This document shows positions 1 to 9,895 of a DNA stretch of 64,000 nucleotides, piece after piece. How positions within the stretch are numbered: the stretch's first letter is position 1; each line of letters opens with the position of its first letter. The stretch covers positions 216,089,622-216,153,621 of the forward strand of contig NC_053039.3 of NCBI RefSeq assembly GCF_002575655.3, given 5' to 3'. The position numbers and the translations under genes are program-made. This stretch comes from Aegilops tauschii subsp. strangulata (Eukaryota > Streptophyta > Magnoliopsida > Poales > Poaceae). The notes beneath the pieces were generated by a model that saw only the letters and a list, made by a program, of their open reading frames with translations, did not search any database and had not been told where the DNA came from.

Positions 1-1352
1 AAAAAAATTGGCATGTTTGACGAAAGTTTGGACACACACCCCTCACAATCCGGAGCAACTCACTAGAAGGCTTGTGGTTCCTAGAGGGAACAATGCATGT
101 TTGATGACGAACGGGAGATAGCTTCCTCTTACGGCCTTCAAATTTTTTCTACATTTAACGTGCACTACTACAACTGTATGTGAAAATTTGGAAAATTCTA
201 GGGGTCATTTGACCTTTTAAAGACATTTAAGTGATTTTCTAGCCATTTAATAATGACCGTAATTCAAATTTGAACTACATCTACATGCAACGCCTAACCA
301 TAACGGTTTGAAAAATCATATTTGTGTACGAGTTAATTCCATGTGCAGTAAATTAGAAGGAATTTTCAAACATATTTGTTTCACGACATGGACACATGCA
401 TATGTATGCAAGGAGTGACATGGCATTTTAATTCATTTTTTTAAAAAAAATATCAGAAACACATGAAATCTTGCTTGATGTAATGTCATGCCACCAAGAT
501 GATGTGGTAAAAAATTGGCATGTTTGACGAAAGTTTGGACACACACCCCTCCCAATCCGGAGCAACTCACTTGAAGGCTCATGGTTCCGAGAGGGAACAA
601 TTCATGTTTGATGACGAACGGAAGATAGCTTCCTCTTATGGCCTTCAATTTTTTTCTATGTTTAACATGCACTACTACAACTGTAATGTGAAAATTAGGA
701 AAATTCTATGGGTCATTTGACCTTTTAAAGACACTTAAGTGATTTTCTAGCCATTTAATGACCGTAATTCAAATTTGAACTACATCTACATGCAAGGACT
801 AACCATAACGGTTTGAAAAATCATATTTTTGTATTTTTGTGCGAGTTAATTCCATATGCAGTAAATTAGGAGGAATTTTCAAACATATTGGTCTCACGAC
901 ATGGACACATGCATGAAGTGCCATGGCATTTTAATTCAAAAATATTAAAAAATGATCAGAGAAACATGAAACCTTGCTTGATGCAATGTCATGCCACCAA
1001 GATGATGTGGTAAAAAAATTGGCCTGTTTGACGAAAGTTTGGACACCCCCCTCTCAAACAGGAGCAACTCACTAGAAGGTTCGTGGTTCCGAGAGGGAAC
1101 AATGCATGTTTGATGACAAACGGGAGATAACTTCCTCTTACGGCCTTCAAAAAAATTTCAATGTTTAACATGCACTAATACAACTGTCATGTGAAAATTT
1201 GGAAAATTTCAGGGGTCATTTGACCTTTTAAAGACATTTAAGTGATTTTCTAGCCATTTAATGACCGTAATTCAAATTTGAACTACATCTACATGCAACA
1301 GCTAACCATAACGGTTTGAAAAATCATATTTTTGTGTACTTGTGTGAGAGTT
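1..1352. repeat. Tandem array of ~505-bp units (two full, one partial)
   Basis: Three head-to-tail copies can be aligned by the motif TTGG(C)ATGTTTGACGAAAG, which falls near 8, 515 and 1019 (spacings 507 and 504 bp). Each unit carries the same landmarks in order: a GGAGCAACTCACT motif, GAGAGGGAACAAT, TTTGACCTTTTAAAGACA and a TAACGGTTTGAAAAATCATA block. The third copy diverges after about 1352. The first copy may begin left of the window. Short open frames in it recur because the sequence recurs, and none looks coding. Internal tandem arrays of this size are common in Triticeae CACTA elements, so I assign it provisionally to the element ending at 4810. Confidence 0.85.
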
Positions 1353-1698
1353 AAAAATCAACAGATGATGTAAATATTTGGTGTTCAAAAAAGAAAATGT
1401 AAAGATCTGGAAGACAACCGGCCCCCACACGATTGGCACTCTATCTCGCGGCTCGAGTTTTGGTAGGTGAGTGGCGGGGATCACTAATCAGACACGGTTC
1501 TGTACTGGAAACCGTCAGCTATTTTGTTCACACACGGATTTTGCTACGGGAATCGTGTGTAATTCAAACTACAATACTTGTAAATTCCGGCGACCGGCGT
1601 GTGTATTGTTCCCGTCGATCTAGATTCAGGCTGCCAGTAAATACTACCTTGCTCACGTCGTCCCGCCTGCATTCTCATCTACATCCTCCCCTCGCTCG

Positions 1699-1731
<33 letters not shown>

Positions 1732-1742
1732 AAATCTCTGCC
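1353..1742. other. Non-coding CACTA interior with subterminal-like motifs
   Basis: No gene is seen here. The stretch contains inverted pairs such as ACACGGTT...AACCGT near 1493-1520 and ACACGGATT...AATCGTGTGT near 1531-1562. They resemble the motifs in the right subterminal region and could be transposase binding sites. It ends in a CT microsatellite just before the ORF at 1743. Confidence 0.5.
1701..1728. repeat. (CT)14 microsatellite
   Basis: An uninterrupted CT run lies 15 bp upstream of the ATG at 1743, in the position of a 5' untranslated region. CT/GA runs at this position are frequent in grass promoters and leaders; a function here is not shown. Confidence 0.95.
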
Positions 1743-2444
1743 ATGGCGCCGCCGGTCTGCCCACACGCCGACGAGGAGTCGCCGCCCCGCGAGGACGCTC
1801 ACTCGAATAGCTGCGACGAGGACCCCTACGCGCCGCCGGACGAGGTTGCGCCGGACCCCCCAACTTTGGATTGATTTTGGGGCCAGTACAATCTTTGTCT
1901 GTGGAAGTCGCTGCCGCCGGCTGAGAAAGCCAGGCAAGTGGCGTTCAAGAAGGAGATGGCGGAGGAGGAAGTCAGGTACCAAGCGTCCTGTGAAGCCCGT
2001 GATGCCGCCTGGAAAAAGGAGGCAGCGGAGCTTTGGTGGCGGGCGCGTCGTTGTGCGAAGGAGGTGTACGAAGACGGGTACTTCACGAGGAAGATCAAAG
2101 GCGATGGGCGCCTCATCGCTGCGTGGAGGTGGGCCAATAAGATCCAGCATGCCACTGACGAGGAGCTCCGGTGGGGGCCCAACGAACTGGCAAGATTGTT
2201 CGCGCTCGCCGCCAACAAGAGACAGATCGGTACATCAAGCGATGCGAGGTGGAGGAGGTGGAGTACTCCCTCCGCACTGGGAAGACGCCGCGCACCATGG
2301 AGCTGCTGGCGAGGGGCTGCCGGAATACTGGCCCCAGGAGGGATTATTAGTTTTAGTATTGTTCGTTTTCAATTTTATGCATTGTACCTAGTAGTTAAGT
2401 ATCAACACGTATATGTGATGATATTATATATATATATTCTATGA
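1743..2444 (+). pseudogene. CACTA-internal gene-like ORF (233 codons, one in-frame stop)
   Basis: The ATG at 1743 lies in a GCCATGGCG context, and the frame runs to 2444 with a single TGA at 1872-1874. Upstream of the stop is a Pro/Glu/Asp-rich leader (about 43 codons). Downstream, a Lys/Glu/Trp-rich predicted helical segment starts near codon 55 (PPAEKARQVAFKKEMAEEEV) and continues through GYFTRKIKGDGRLIAAWRWA. The last ~40 codons look like read-through sequence. I recognise no catalytic domain. Similar charged ORFs occur as second genes or captured genes in grass CACTA elements, but that placement is inference from the terminal sequence at 4810. GC content here and in the opposing ORF at 2886-3646 is far above that of the flanks. 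Function unknown. Confidence 0.55.
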
Positions 2445-2483
2445 TGAACTAATGAACAATTAATATATATATATATATATTAT
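2420..2483. repeat. AT-rich microsatellite tract
   Basis: Two TA runs, about 2424-2437 and 2461-2481, sit downstream of the ORF end and just left of the SINE target site. They are simple sequence with no coding content. Confidence 0.85.
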
Positions 2484-2507
2484 GAATTCCATTTTCTATC
2501 TGCTTTT

Positions 2508-2645
2508 TTTTTGACAAAAAGACTGTAAGGGAACCCCCTACAGTATAATTGGTGCAACAAACCCAAATTGCCAGTATCATGTCTTGAACCTAGGTGGGTA
2601 GGAAGGCATCAGCCCCTTCCCACCACTAGGCTATGCCTTAGTCTG
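2508..2645 (-). mobile_element. tRNA-derived SINE with 18-bp target-site duplication
   Basis: A 138-bp insertion is flanked by the identical 18-mer CATTTTCTATCTGCTTTT at 2490-2507 and 2646-2663. On the minus strand it carries a Pol III A-box-like TAGCCTAGTGG (about 2623-2633) and, 43 nt later, a B-box-like GGTTCAAGAC (about 2581-2590), close to tRNA spacing. It ends in an A-tract that merges with the duplication. Long direct repeats plus an internal split promoter and A-rich tail are the hallmarks of a SINE moved by LINE machinery. The family is not named here. Confidence 0.85.
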
Positions 2646-2885
2646 CATTTTCTATCTGCTTTTGTATACTAATTTGAATCTAGCTGTTATCATCCACATA
2701 TACAGAATGGAAAGCGTATATACACACATTGAAACAGAACATATAAGATAGAAAACATAGTACACACATTGAAACAGAGGAATAAACAAAGCAATAATAT
2801 GATTGCTGTGAATACATAGCTATCCACGTCGAAATGACTCAACAAAATAAAACGCGTCCATGAGACCATGACCAACAGCCCTTGC

Positions 2886-3646
2886 CTACGGTAGCTCTTG
2901 GCTCCACCTGAACTCGTGCACGCGTTCGTCCAAGCGGTCGACACGCTCGCGGTACATCTGAAGCGCGATCTTGAGCTCCAAGTTGGCTATTTCATCGGAG
3001 ATCACCAGCTCGAGGATGTGACAACCATGTTCCTCTACTGCGCCCAGGTGGACACCTGGGCCAAGGAGGCAGTCGAGCCTACCGACCAGCGCGTTGGCAT
3101 CGAGCAGGCCGCGGACAAGGCGAACAACGCGACCCATGCGAACGGCGCACTGGGCGTCCGGTGCAAGTATGGCGCGGTCGGCCTCTTGTGCAAGTACGGC
3201 GCAGAGGGCCTCTGCCCACTCCTGGCGAAGAATGGGGGTATTGACGGGATGTGTACCCAGCTGCGATGCCGTGTCGACAGCAGGAAAGCGCCGATGGATC
3301 CGCTCTTGCTGTGCGGCATGCCGCGCCTCTGGCTCTGCGACGCTCCAACGATCTCGCCGTGCGGCGAGCCGCAGCCTATCGGCGCGGACGCGCTAGCTTG
3401 CTCTGCGGCGCGCCATCGATCATGTTGTGCGGCGAGCTGCAGGCTATCGGCACTGACATGCCTATCTTGATCCGCGGCGCTCAAGCGCCATGCACCAAAG
3501 GTCTGCTCAACCTTGGCGATGACGTGTATCAGGGCGTCGTCCATCGCGTTGCTGGGGAGCGCCTCAGCCTCGACGGGCTGTTGCGCCTGCTCGTTTTCCT
3601 TGTCGACAAGGTTGATGGCAGAGGCGACGCTTTGGTGGGTTGGCAT
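2886..3646 (-). pseudogene. CACTA-internal gene-like ORF, minus strand, one frameshift
   Basis: A minus-strand frame opens at the ATG near 3646 (MPTHQSVASAINLVDKENEQ) and encodes about 80 residues. Coding character then moves to another frame near 3395-3425, where it stays open to the stop at 2886. The second part has heptad-like helical sequence near its end (ELKIALQMYRERVDRLDERV) and a repeated alternation of Ala/Arg/Leu. The two frames share the motif LAAxxDRW on either side of the break, so a small duplication or indel probably caused it. No known domain is recognised. It converges on the ORF at 1743-2444 with the SINE between them. Confidence 0.5.
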
Positions 3647-4319
3647 GCTTGGAAAAGGTGGATGTGCTACAGGCTGCGCTTGTTGCCTCCGTGCGTCGCG
3701 CGCCGCCTAGGTTTATGCGCAATATCGTTGGGTGGAGGGAAACAGGTGAGGAAATGGCGGGAAACAGTGGCGTGTTCATAAAACGCCATCAAATTAATGG
3801 AAACTTAGCATAGAAGGAACATCGAACTAGCACAAGAAGTAGATGATGATTAGATGAACACGGACCACACTAGGGAACCCATCGGTGATGAATTCATCAA
3901 TTGCAAACGGTTGAATACTAGCAAGCGTTTGCCCACAACACACACGGCTTATTCCATCACAAATAGGTTGGATGGATCAATTGTATGCCATGTATCATAC
4001 ATTGTCAAAAAGTAATGCGGTAGACCTTCCTTAACATGTGTTAAAAAACAAGGACCTCGAGGTTAAATTAACTCATGGGATGGGTCGTATCAGTCATTTA
4101 ATTTGACAAATACGACCCATCCTATCAGTTAATTTAACATCAACACAACTTCCCATCCAGTCACCCATCTGATGGCTGCTCTAGCCTGAGCACACTTAAC
4201 TTGAGAGTTCTCTTACATGAGCTACTGGTGGAACAGCTAGTCCTTGCTGATATAGGATGCCAGATGATGGCTCCTCCATCCTTATGGCATATCCAGATGA
4301 CGGCCCATCCCCCAATGGC
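3647..4319. other. Non-coding CACTA interior
   Basis: No gene is recognised. The only structured element is the inverted repeat at 4062-4138, annotated separately. Confidence 0.5.
4062..4138. repeat. Imperfect inverted repeat, ~29-nt arms
   Basis: The left arm, GTTAAATTAACTCATGGGAT onward to 4090, pairs with 4110-4138 with about two mismatches around a ~19-nt spacer. The arms include ATGGGTCGTAT/ATACGACCCAT. It may be a small foldback remnant or a hairpin within the CACTA; no flanking duplication is clear. Confidence 0.7.
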
Positions 4320-4810
4320 CAATAAATGTTGTGTAGACAGAGCATATCACATACGTCTTATTAGAAGCAATCGTCTGTGTTATTATCGGTCTTCGCACAC
4401 ATTTCTGATTACAGACCTATTTGCCGCATATCACACACATCTTGTTATATTGAACCGTTTCTGTTCTCCTGTCTGAGTGCAAACAATTCATCCGAGTGAA
4501 CCACATGCCGTATATCACACACACCTTGATCTGGCCGACCGTTTCTTTTGTGTTGCCTAAGCACAAACAGTTCATCTGCTGCCCATTTCTTTTGTTCCTC
4601 CTCATCGCAAACTGTTAATTGAACTGAACCATATGCCCTGCATCGCACACACAACTAAAATCTAAACCGTGTTTGATGCATCCTCCATCGCAAATGTTTT
4701 GCACCCTTTTTTACGTTTTTTACACCACCGTCTGCGATTATTGCATCGCACACAGTTTCGTCGAAGGGTCTCTGATCATAGTGTCGCGTTAGCAGCATCC
4801 TGCAGTAGTG
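4320..4810. repeat. CACTA 1 right subterminal repeats and terminal inverted repeat
   Basis: Degenerate copies of (G/C)CATATCACACAC or CATCGCACACA alternate with AACCGTTTC/AACCGTGTTT over ~480 bp and end at TGCAGTAGTG (4801-4810). Arrays of short subterminal motifs in both orientations next to a CACTA terminus are the usual transposase-binding architecture of En/Spm elements. A 3-bp target duplication would be AAA at 4811-4813, but the left partner is not visible. Confidence 0.7.
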
Positions 4811-5555
4811 AAACTTGCTTGCTCATGAAGACCTCGAGCTTTTGAGGATGCTCGTCATCGGAATATACAAGCCAAGTTCTATAATGTAGGTTCCCCACTA
4901 GTATGAAACATATGAAGCTTATGAAATTTTCTACTTTATAATGCATGAAGTGGTGCTACTTTGAAGCACAAGTGTATACTAAAAAGGATAATGGTGCTGC
5001 TCCTTCTCTCTTCCTCTCCTTTTTATTTTTATTTTTCTATTTTTGTCTTTCTTTCCTTTCTTTGTGGCACCTCGGTGGTGCATCTTTTATTTTGTCTCTC
5101 TCATTTTCTTTTTTTCTTCTCTCCTTTTTTTGGTAGGAGCAACGCCTTACAATGATGAACAATACACTTTATGATGACGCACTTCAACTGAATGTAATCA
5201 TAACTCAAAATTGAAATCATAAGAGAAACTCTATATGATGAATGCCTCCGGCAATGTACAATATGTGCAATGATCCGGCGTAGCATATATATCAAAAAAC
5301 GGACAAGCCATAAAAATATCGAGCTAGCATACTATGACATGCAAGGCAAATGAAAACATGTCTCTAATCATGTAATGTAAAATGATGGTAGTGCATGGCG
5401 ATATGCTCGGAATAGCTATGAAAATGCCATGTAGGTAGGTATGGTGGCCATTTTCTGGAGATGAGATATTTTACGTGTAGGAGAACAAGAGAAAGTTCTC
5501 CCATGGGTTTGGATGTACCTGCGAAGTTTTTTCACCCAATGTGAGAGTGGGCAAT
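4811..5555. other. Decayed gypsy-type retroelement interior
   Basis: No intact gene. T-rich and C/T-rich stretches (4990-5135) and a TAGGTAGGTATGGTGG motif near 5431 resemble the antisense 3' interior of Sabrina-like elements; compare CCACCATACCTACCTA near 31691. Assignment is by partial resemblance only. Confidence 0.4.
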
Positions 5556-6141
5556 TGATGTCTACTACACAACTTTTATTCTTGTGGACGTTGTTGGGCC
5601 TCCAAGTGCAGAGTTTTGTAGGAAAGCAAGAAATTTTCCTCAAGTGGATGACCTAAGGTTTATCAATCTGTGGGAGGCATAGGATGAAGATGGTGTTTCT
5701 TAAACAAACCTGCAATCAAATACAAAGAATCTCTTGTGTCCCCAACACACCCAATACAATGGTAAATTGTATAGGTGCACTAGTTCGGCGAAGAGATGTT
5801 CATACAAGTGTAGTATGGAGAGTAGATATAGGTTTTTGTAATCTGAAAATATAAAAATAGAAAGGTAGCAAGTGATAAAATGGAGCACAAATGGTATTGC
5901 AATGTTTAGAAACAAGGCTTAGGGTTCATACTTTCACTAGTGCAATCTCTCAATAGTGCTAACATAACTGAACCATGAGAAGGCCACCAGATGAGATCGC
6001 TTACGTAAAGAGGCTTGCGGCAGCGGGGCGGAAGTTCTAGGTTTCTTTTTGGGGTTTTCTATATTTATAGGAATTTTTGGCGTCGATTTCACGTCAGGGG
6101 GGTCCACGAGGGACAAACAAGCTCAGTAGGCGCACCCCTAA
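5556..6141 (-). mobile_element. Truncated antisense LTR fragment (Athila/Sabrina-like)
   Basis: The fragment starts TGATGTCTACTACACAAC at 5556, a form I associate with the antisense end of a Triticeae gypsy LTR. It runs to a GC-rich stretch near 6131 (GGCGCACCCCTA), where the next LTR begins at 6142. The remaining LTR half is not seen nearby. Confidence 0.5.
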
Positions 6142-7630
6142 TGACCCACAAGTATAGGGGACCAATCGTAGTCCTTTCGATAAGTAAGAGTGTCGAACCC
6201 AACGAGGAGCAGAAGGAAATGACAAGTGGTTTCCAGCAAGATATTTAGTCGGTAACGGGTAGTTTGATAGCAAGATAATTTGTAACGAGCAAGTAACGAT
6301 AACGGTAAATAAAGTGCAGCAAGGTAGCCCAATCCTTTTGTGGCAAAGGACATGCCAAAACGGTCTCTTATAATAAGCAAAGCGTTCTTGAGGGTACATG
6401 GGAATTCATCTAGTCACTTTATCATGTTGGTTTGGTTCATGTTCGCTACTTTGATAATTTGATATGTGGGTGGACCGGTGCTTAGGTGTTGTTCTTACTT
6501 GAACAAACCTCCTACTTATGATTAACCTCCTCGCAAGCACCCGCAACTATGAGAAAACTATTAAGATAAAATCTAACCATAGCATTAAACTTTTGGATCC
6601 AAATCGATCCCTTACGAAGTAGGGCATAAACTAGGGTTTAAGCTTCTGTCACTCTAGCAACCCATCATCTAATAACTACTCCACAATGCATTCCCTTAGT
6701 CCCAAATATGGTGAAGTGTCATGTAGTCGACATTCACATGACAGAATAACGACATACATATCATCGAAATATCGAACACATATCAAGTTCACATGATTAC
6801 TTGCAACAAGATTTCTCCCGTGACCTCAAGAAAAAAAGTAACTACTCACCAATAGTAATCATGCTCAATATCAGAGGGGTATTAAATAGCATAATGGATC
6901 TGAACATATAATCTTCCACCAAATAAACCATATAGTAATCAACTACAAGATGTGATCAACACTACTAGTCACCCACAAGTACCAATCTGAGGTTCCGATA
7001 CAAAGATTGAACACAAGATATGAACTATGGTTTGAGAGGTGATGGTGCTGTTGAAGATGTTGATGGAGATAGCCCTCCCAAAGATGGGAGAGTTGTTGGC
7101 GATGATGAAGACGATGATTTCCCCCTCCGGGAGGGAAGTTCCCCGACGGAATCGATCCGCCGGAGGGCAAAAGTGTTCCTGCCCAAGTTCCACCTCGAGA
7201 TGGCGGCGCTTCATCCCGAAAGTCCTCTCCTTATTTTTTTTTCTAGGTCAAAATGACTTATATACCAGAAGAGGGGCACCGGAGGTGGGCCGAGGAGGGC
7301 ACAACCCACCAGGGCGCGCCTGGGCTCCCTGGCACGCCCAGGTGGGTTGTGCCCACCTGGTGGCCCCCCTCTGGTAGTTATTTGCTCCAATATTCTTCAT
7401 ATATTCCAAAACAATTCTCCGTAAATTTTCAGCTCATTTGGAGATGTGCAGAATAGGTAACTCTGACGTAGCTTTTTCAGGTCCAGGATTCCAGCTGCTG
7501 GCATTCTCCCTCTTTGTGCAACCTTGCATATTATGAGAGAAAAGGCATTAGAATTACTCCATAAAGCATTATTATGCATAAAAACATTATAAATAATAGT
7601 AGGAAAACATGATGCAAAATGGATGTATCA
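6142..7630 (-). mobile_element. 3' LTR of Athila-type element 1 (minus orientation)
   Basis: Bounded by TGACCCACAAGTATAGGGG at 6142 and GGATGTATCA ending at 7630, giving TG...CA termini and 1,489 bp. The polypurine tract abuts it on the right, which makes this the 3' LTR of a minus-strand element. The first ~745 bp matches 22314-23081, the truncated partner LTR. It contains a GC-rich foldback near 7298-7352 (GGGCACAACCCACC pairing with GGTGGGTTGTGCCC). Confidence 0.85.
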
Positions 7631-7646
7631 ACTCCCCCAAGCTTAG
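7631..7646 (-). other. Polypurine tract of Athila-type element 1
   Basis: On the minus strand this reads AAGCTTGGGGGAGT immediately before the 3' LTR terminus TGATACATCC. It primes plus-strand DNA synthesis in the family. Athila-type element 2 at 56194 has the same core. Confidence 0.8.
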
Positions 7647-9145
7647 ACCTCGCTTGTCCTCAAGCGAAAACCGAAATCGAAAAACAATGCCACATGCTTA
7701 GAGAGAGAGAGAGGTGTTGATAAAAACAAAATACGGACATAGAAGCATCATGCATATTGTTATAACAACAACAAACTTTAACATAAAACTTTCATCATAT
7801 AACTTCTCATGAACAAGTAACAATTCATCACAACATCAAAGTAAATGCATAAACTCTATTGAAAACCAACAAATTATGTTCTCAGTCAACTTTGGAACTA
7901 CAATTCATCATCTTTTCAGGAAGGGTCACGTATCGGAGCCTTTTGGCAAGTCCACATACTCAACCATCATATAGTCTTCTATGTTTGCTAAAACTCACCG
8001 CATATATACACATGAGCAAAAAGTTTCAACCGGACACATAGAAAGATAGGGGCTTATAGTTTTTCCTCCCAACGTATTCAGCTCAAGGGTGATGTCAACA
8101 ATAATAACTCATGCTCACCCATATCCAACTGGATATATGTGCCTAGATCTTTCCTCACTACATGATGCTTGCAAAAGAAAAAAAATGAATTGGGAAGAAT
8201 ACTTTGACTCTTGCATAAAAGTAAGTACATAAAAGTAAAAGATATGCCCTTCGCATAGGGAAGTAGAGGTTGACATGCGCTTTTTGGTTGTATGCTCAAC
8301 CTCTTAGTGCAAAAGAACAGCACGTCGTATTGCATCTTGCGATAGCAACCTTTATTATGCAGTCTGTCGCTTTTATATTTTTGCCATCACATTTTTTTAC
8401 AATGCTCAATTTTATCTTACACTAAATGATCTAACACATTTACAAGCAATTTTTATTGCCTTTTTGCATCGATGACAACTTACTTGAAGGGTCTTACTCA
8501 ACCCAAAGGTAGGTATGGTGGACTCTCAAAATAAGATTTGGGTTGAGGGTTTTTGGATGCACAAGTAGTACCTCTACTTAGTGCGGATTTTTTGGCTAGA
8601 AAAGATATTGAGCAAGCACCACATGTTAAATGATCTATGACAATATAACATCTATGTGAATATGAACAAACATAAATCATTATGTTGTCTTCCTTGTCCA
8701 ACATCAACAATTTTGGCATATACTCCCTCCATCCCAAAATAAGTGTCTCAACCTTAGTACAACTTTGTACTAAAGTTAGTACAAAGTTGAGACACTTATT
8801 TTGGGATGGAGGGAGTAATATTTTGATGGGGGCTCACAATCATAGAAGATGTCCAAGATAGTGTATTTCCATGTGAATCTTCTCTTCCCTTATTAATTAT
8901 TTCATGAATTCCATCATTGACCAATGCTATGTTTGTCAATCTCCAATAAAGTCATTACTTACCATAAGATTAGCATATGATCTTTTTCATTTATTTCCTT
9001 CCCTTTTTATTGAAACATAAAAGTAAAGGAACAAAACTGAAACTGAAACTACTCTTTATTATATATCTCGCACACGATTTCATCGATAGATCATTAAGAA
9101 AGCACTCGAAAAGAAAGGAGCGAACTAAACTTTTATTCAACTAGA
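7647..9145 (-). other. 3' untranslated interior of Athila-type element 1
   Basis: About 1.5 kb between the 3' ORF and the polypurine tract. No gene is recognised. It contains a GA run near 7700-7712 and a Stowaway MITE at 8723-8815. TTGGGTTGAGGGTTTTTGGATGC near 8539 and GGTAGGTATGGTGG near 8509 have counterparts near 57180-57240 in Athila-type element 2, so the 3' UTRs are related. Confidence 0.6.
8723..8815. mobile_element. Stowaway MITE (Thalos-like)
   Basis: A 93-bp near-perfect hairpin with termini CTCCCTCCATCCCAAAATAA and its complement, flanked by TA at 8721-8722 and 8816-8817. The TA target duplication and the CTCCCTCC terminal repeat define the Stowaway class (Tc1/mariner superfamily). 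Length and sequence fit the Triticeae Thalos family as I remember it. Confidence 0.92.
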
Positions 9146-9624
9146 TCAAAGGATAACTAAAGATCGAACTAAAATAGATAAAAGGAAAGATAGTGGTGGT
9201 GATACGATACCGGGACACCTCACCCAAGCTTGGCACAAGCCAAGGGGAGTGTCCATACCATGAATGCAAGTCTCCTTTGGTGATGAAGAAGGTGGTGGTG
9301 GTGATGAGGTAGTAGCGGGCTTATCATTTTTCTCCAGCTTGCGTCGAAGGGTAAAGTTATCTATCCACAACTCATCGTTCTCCATCTCGAGCTTTATTAT
9401 CCTCTTGCATAATGCCTCCTTGCTTTCTTGCTTGAACCGAGGAGGGACTGGTTAATCTTCATCTTCCTCATCGGTGAACCATATCTAGGGATAGGTGCCC
9501 TTGAAGATATTTTTATCCAAAGGCTGATAAGAAACTGGGCAATCCTCTTCCGAATCTTGAGATGACGTATTTCAGATCTACTAGGAAAATAGCAAGAAAG
9601 AAGAATAGAAGATTTCTCTGCCAT
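9146..9624 (-). pseudogene. 3' ORF of Athila-type element 1 (coiled-coil, broken)
   Basis: A likely ATG at 9624 opens MAEKSSILLS and stays open in one frame to about 9397. The coding character then continues in a second frame to the stop at 9146, with a charged heptad segment (ENDELWIDNFTLRRKLEKND) followed by a Pro/Ser run (SSPPPPSSSP). It lies downstream of pol, where Athila-clade elements carry an extra ORF often called env-like. Nothing here shows a signal peptide or membrane segment, so env function is not supported. At least one frameshift near 9390-9450 breaks it. Confidence 0.5.
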
Positions 9625-9639
9625 ACGATGGTCATTACG

Positions 9640-9895
9640 TTCGGGGGGTATATAAAGATTTTTTATCTTGGGAAACAAGAAAGGAAAACGGAGTTGGGAA
9701 GGTTCCCGAGGTGGGCACAACCCACCTGGGCGCGCCAGGGGGCCCAAGCGCGCCCTGGTGTCTTGTGCCCCCCTCGGGTGCCTTCCTGGTTGTACCTTAT
9801 TTTCCTAATTTTTGTAATATTCCAAAACTGACAGAAAATATTTTTGCGGATTTTTCGGAGTCTGTTTACTTACCGAATCACGTACCTCCTCTTGT
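9640..9895 (-). other. LTR-like block between pol and 3' ORF
   Basis: A GC-rich foldback, GAGGTGGGCACAACCCACC ... GTGTCTTGTGCCCCCCTC (about 9709-9776), is followed by ATATTCCAAAACTGACAG and TTTTCGGAGTC. The foldback plus AT-rich tail resembles the middle of the element's own LTR (7267-7470). Athila-type element 2 has a block of the same design in the same place (59650-59900). See findings. Confidence 0.55.

Larger units (their letters stand above)
1..4810. mobile_element. CACTA (En/Spm) DNA transposon 1, right part
   Basis: The right terminus reads TGCAGTAGTG at 4801-4810, the reverse complement of CACTACTGCA, which is a CACTA terminal inverted repeat. Subterminal sequence at 4320-4800 repeats CATCGCACACA/CATATCACACAC motifs and AACCGTGT. 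Related ACACGG/AACCGT motifs recur at about 1490-1600, so the body probably extends at least that far left. No matching CACTACTGCA left end is visible, so it lies before the window or was lost. Inside are two gene-like ORFs in convergent orientation and a SINE. The left boundary given is the window edge, not a proven end. Confidence 0.7.

Noticed and set aside
160..180. CACTACTACA as a CACTA terminus
   Set aside because: The same word recurs inside every unit of the tandem array (near 168, 670, and mutated near 1172), without subterminal repeats or target duplications.
1653..2218. Overlapping minus-strand and third-frame ORFs in the GC-rich region
   Set aside because: They are shadows of the plus-strand ORF at 1743-2444 and include the CT microsatellite as Arg/Glu runs.
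9379..9450. env-like protein with membrane segment in Athila-type element 1
   Set aside because: No hydrophobic segment or signal peptide is seen; only a short coiled coil and a Pro/Ser run support coding.
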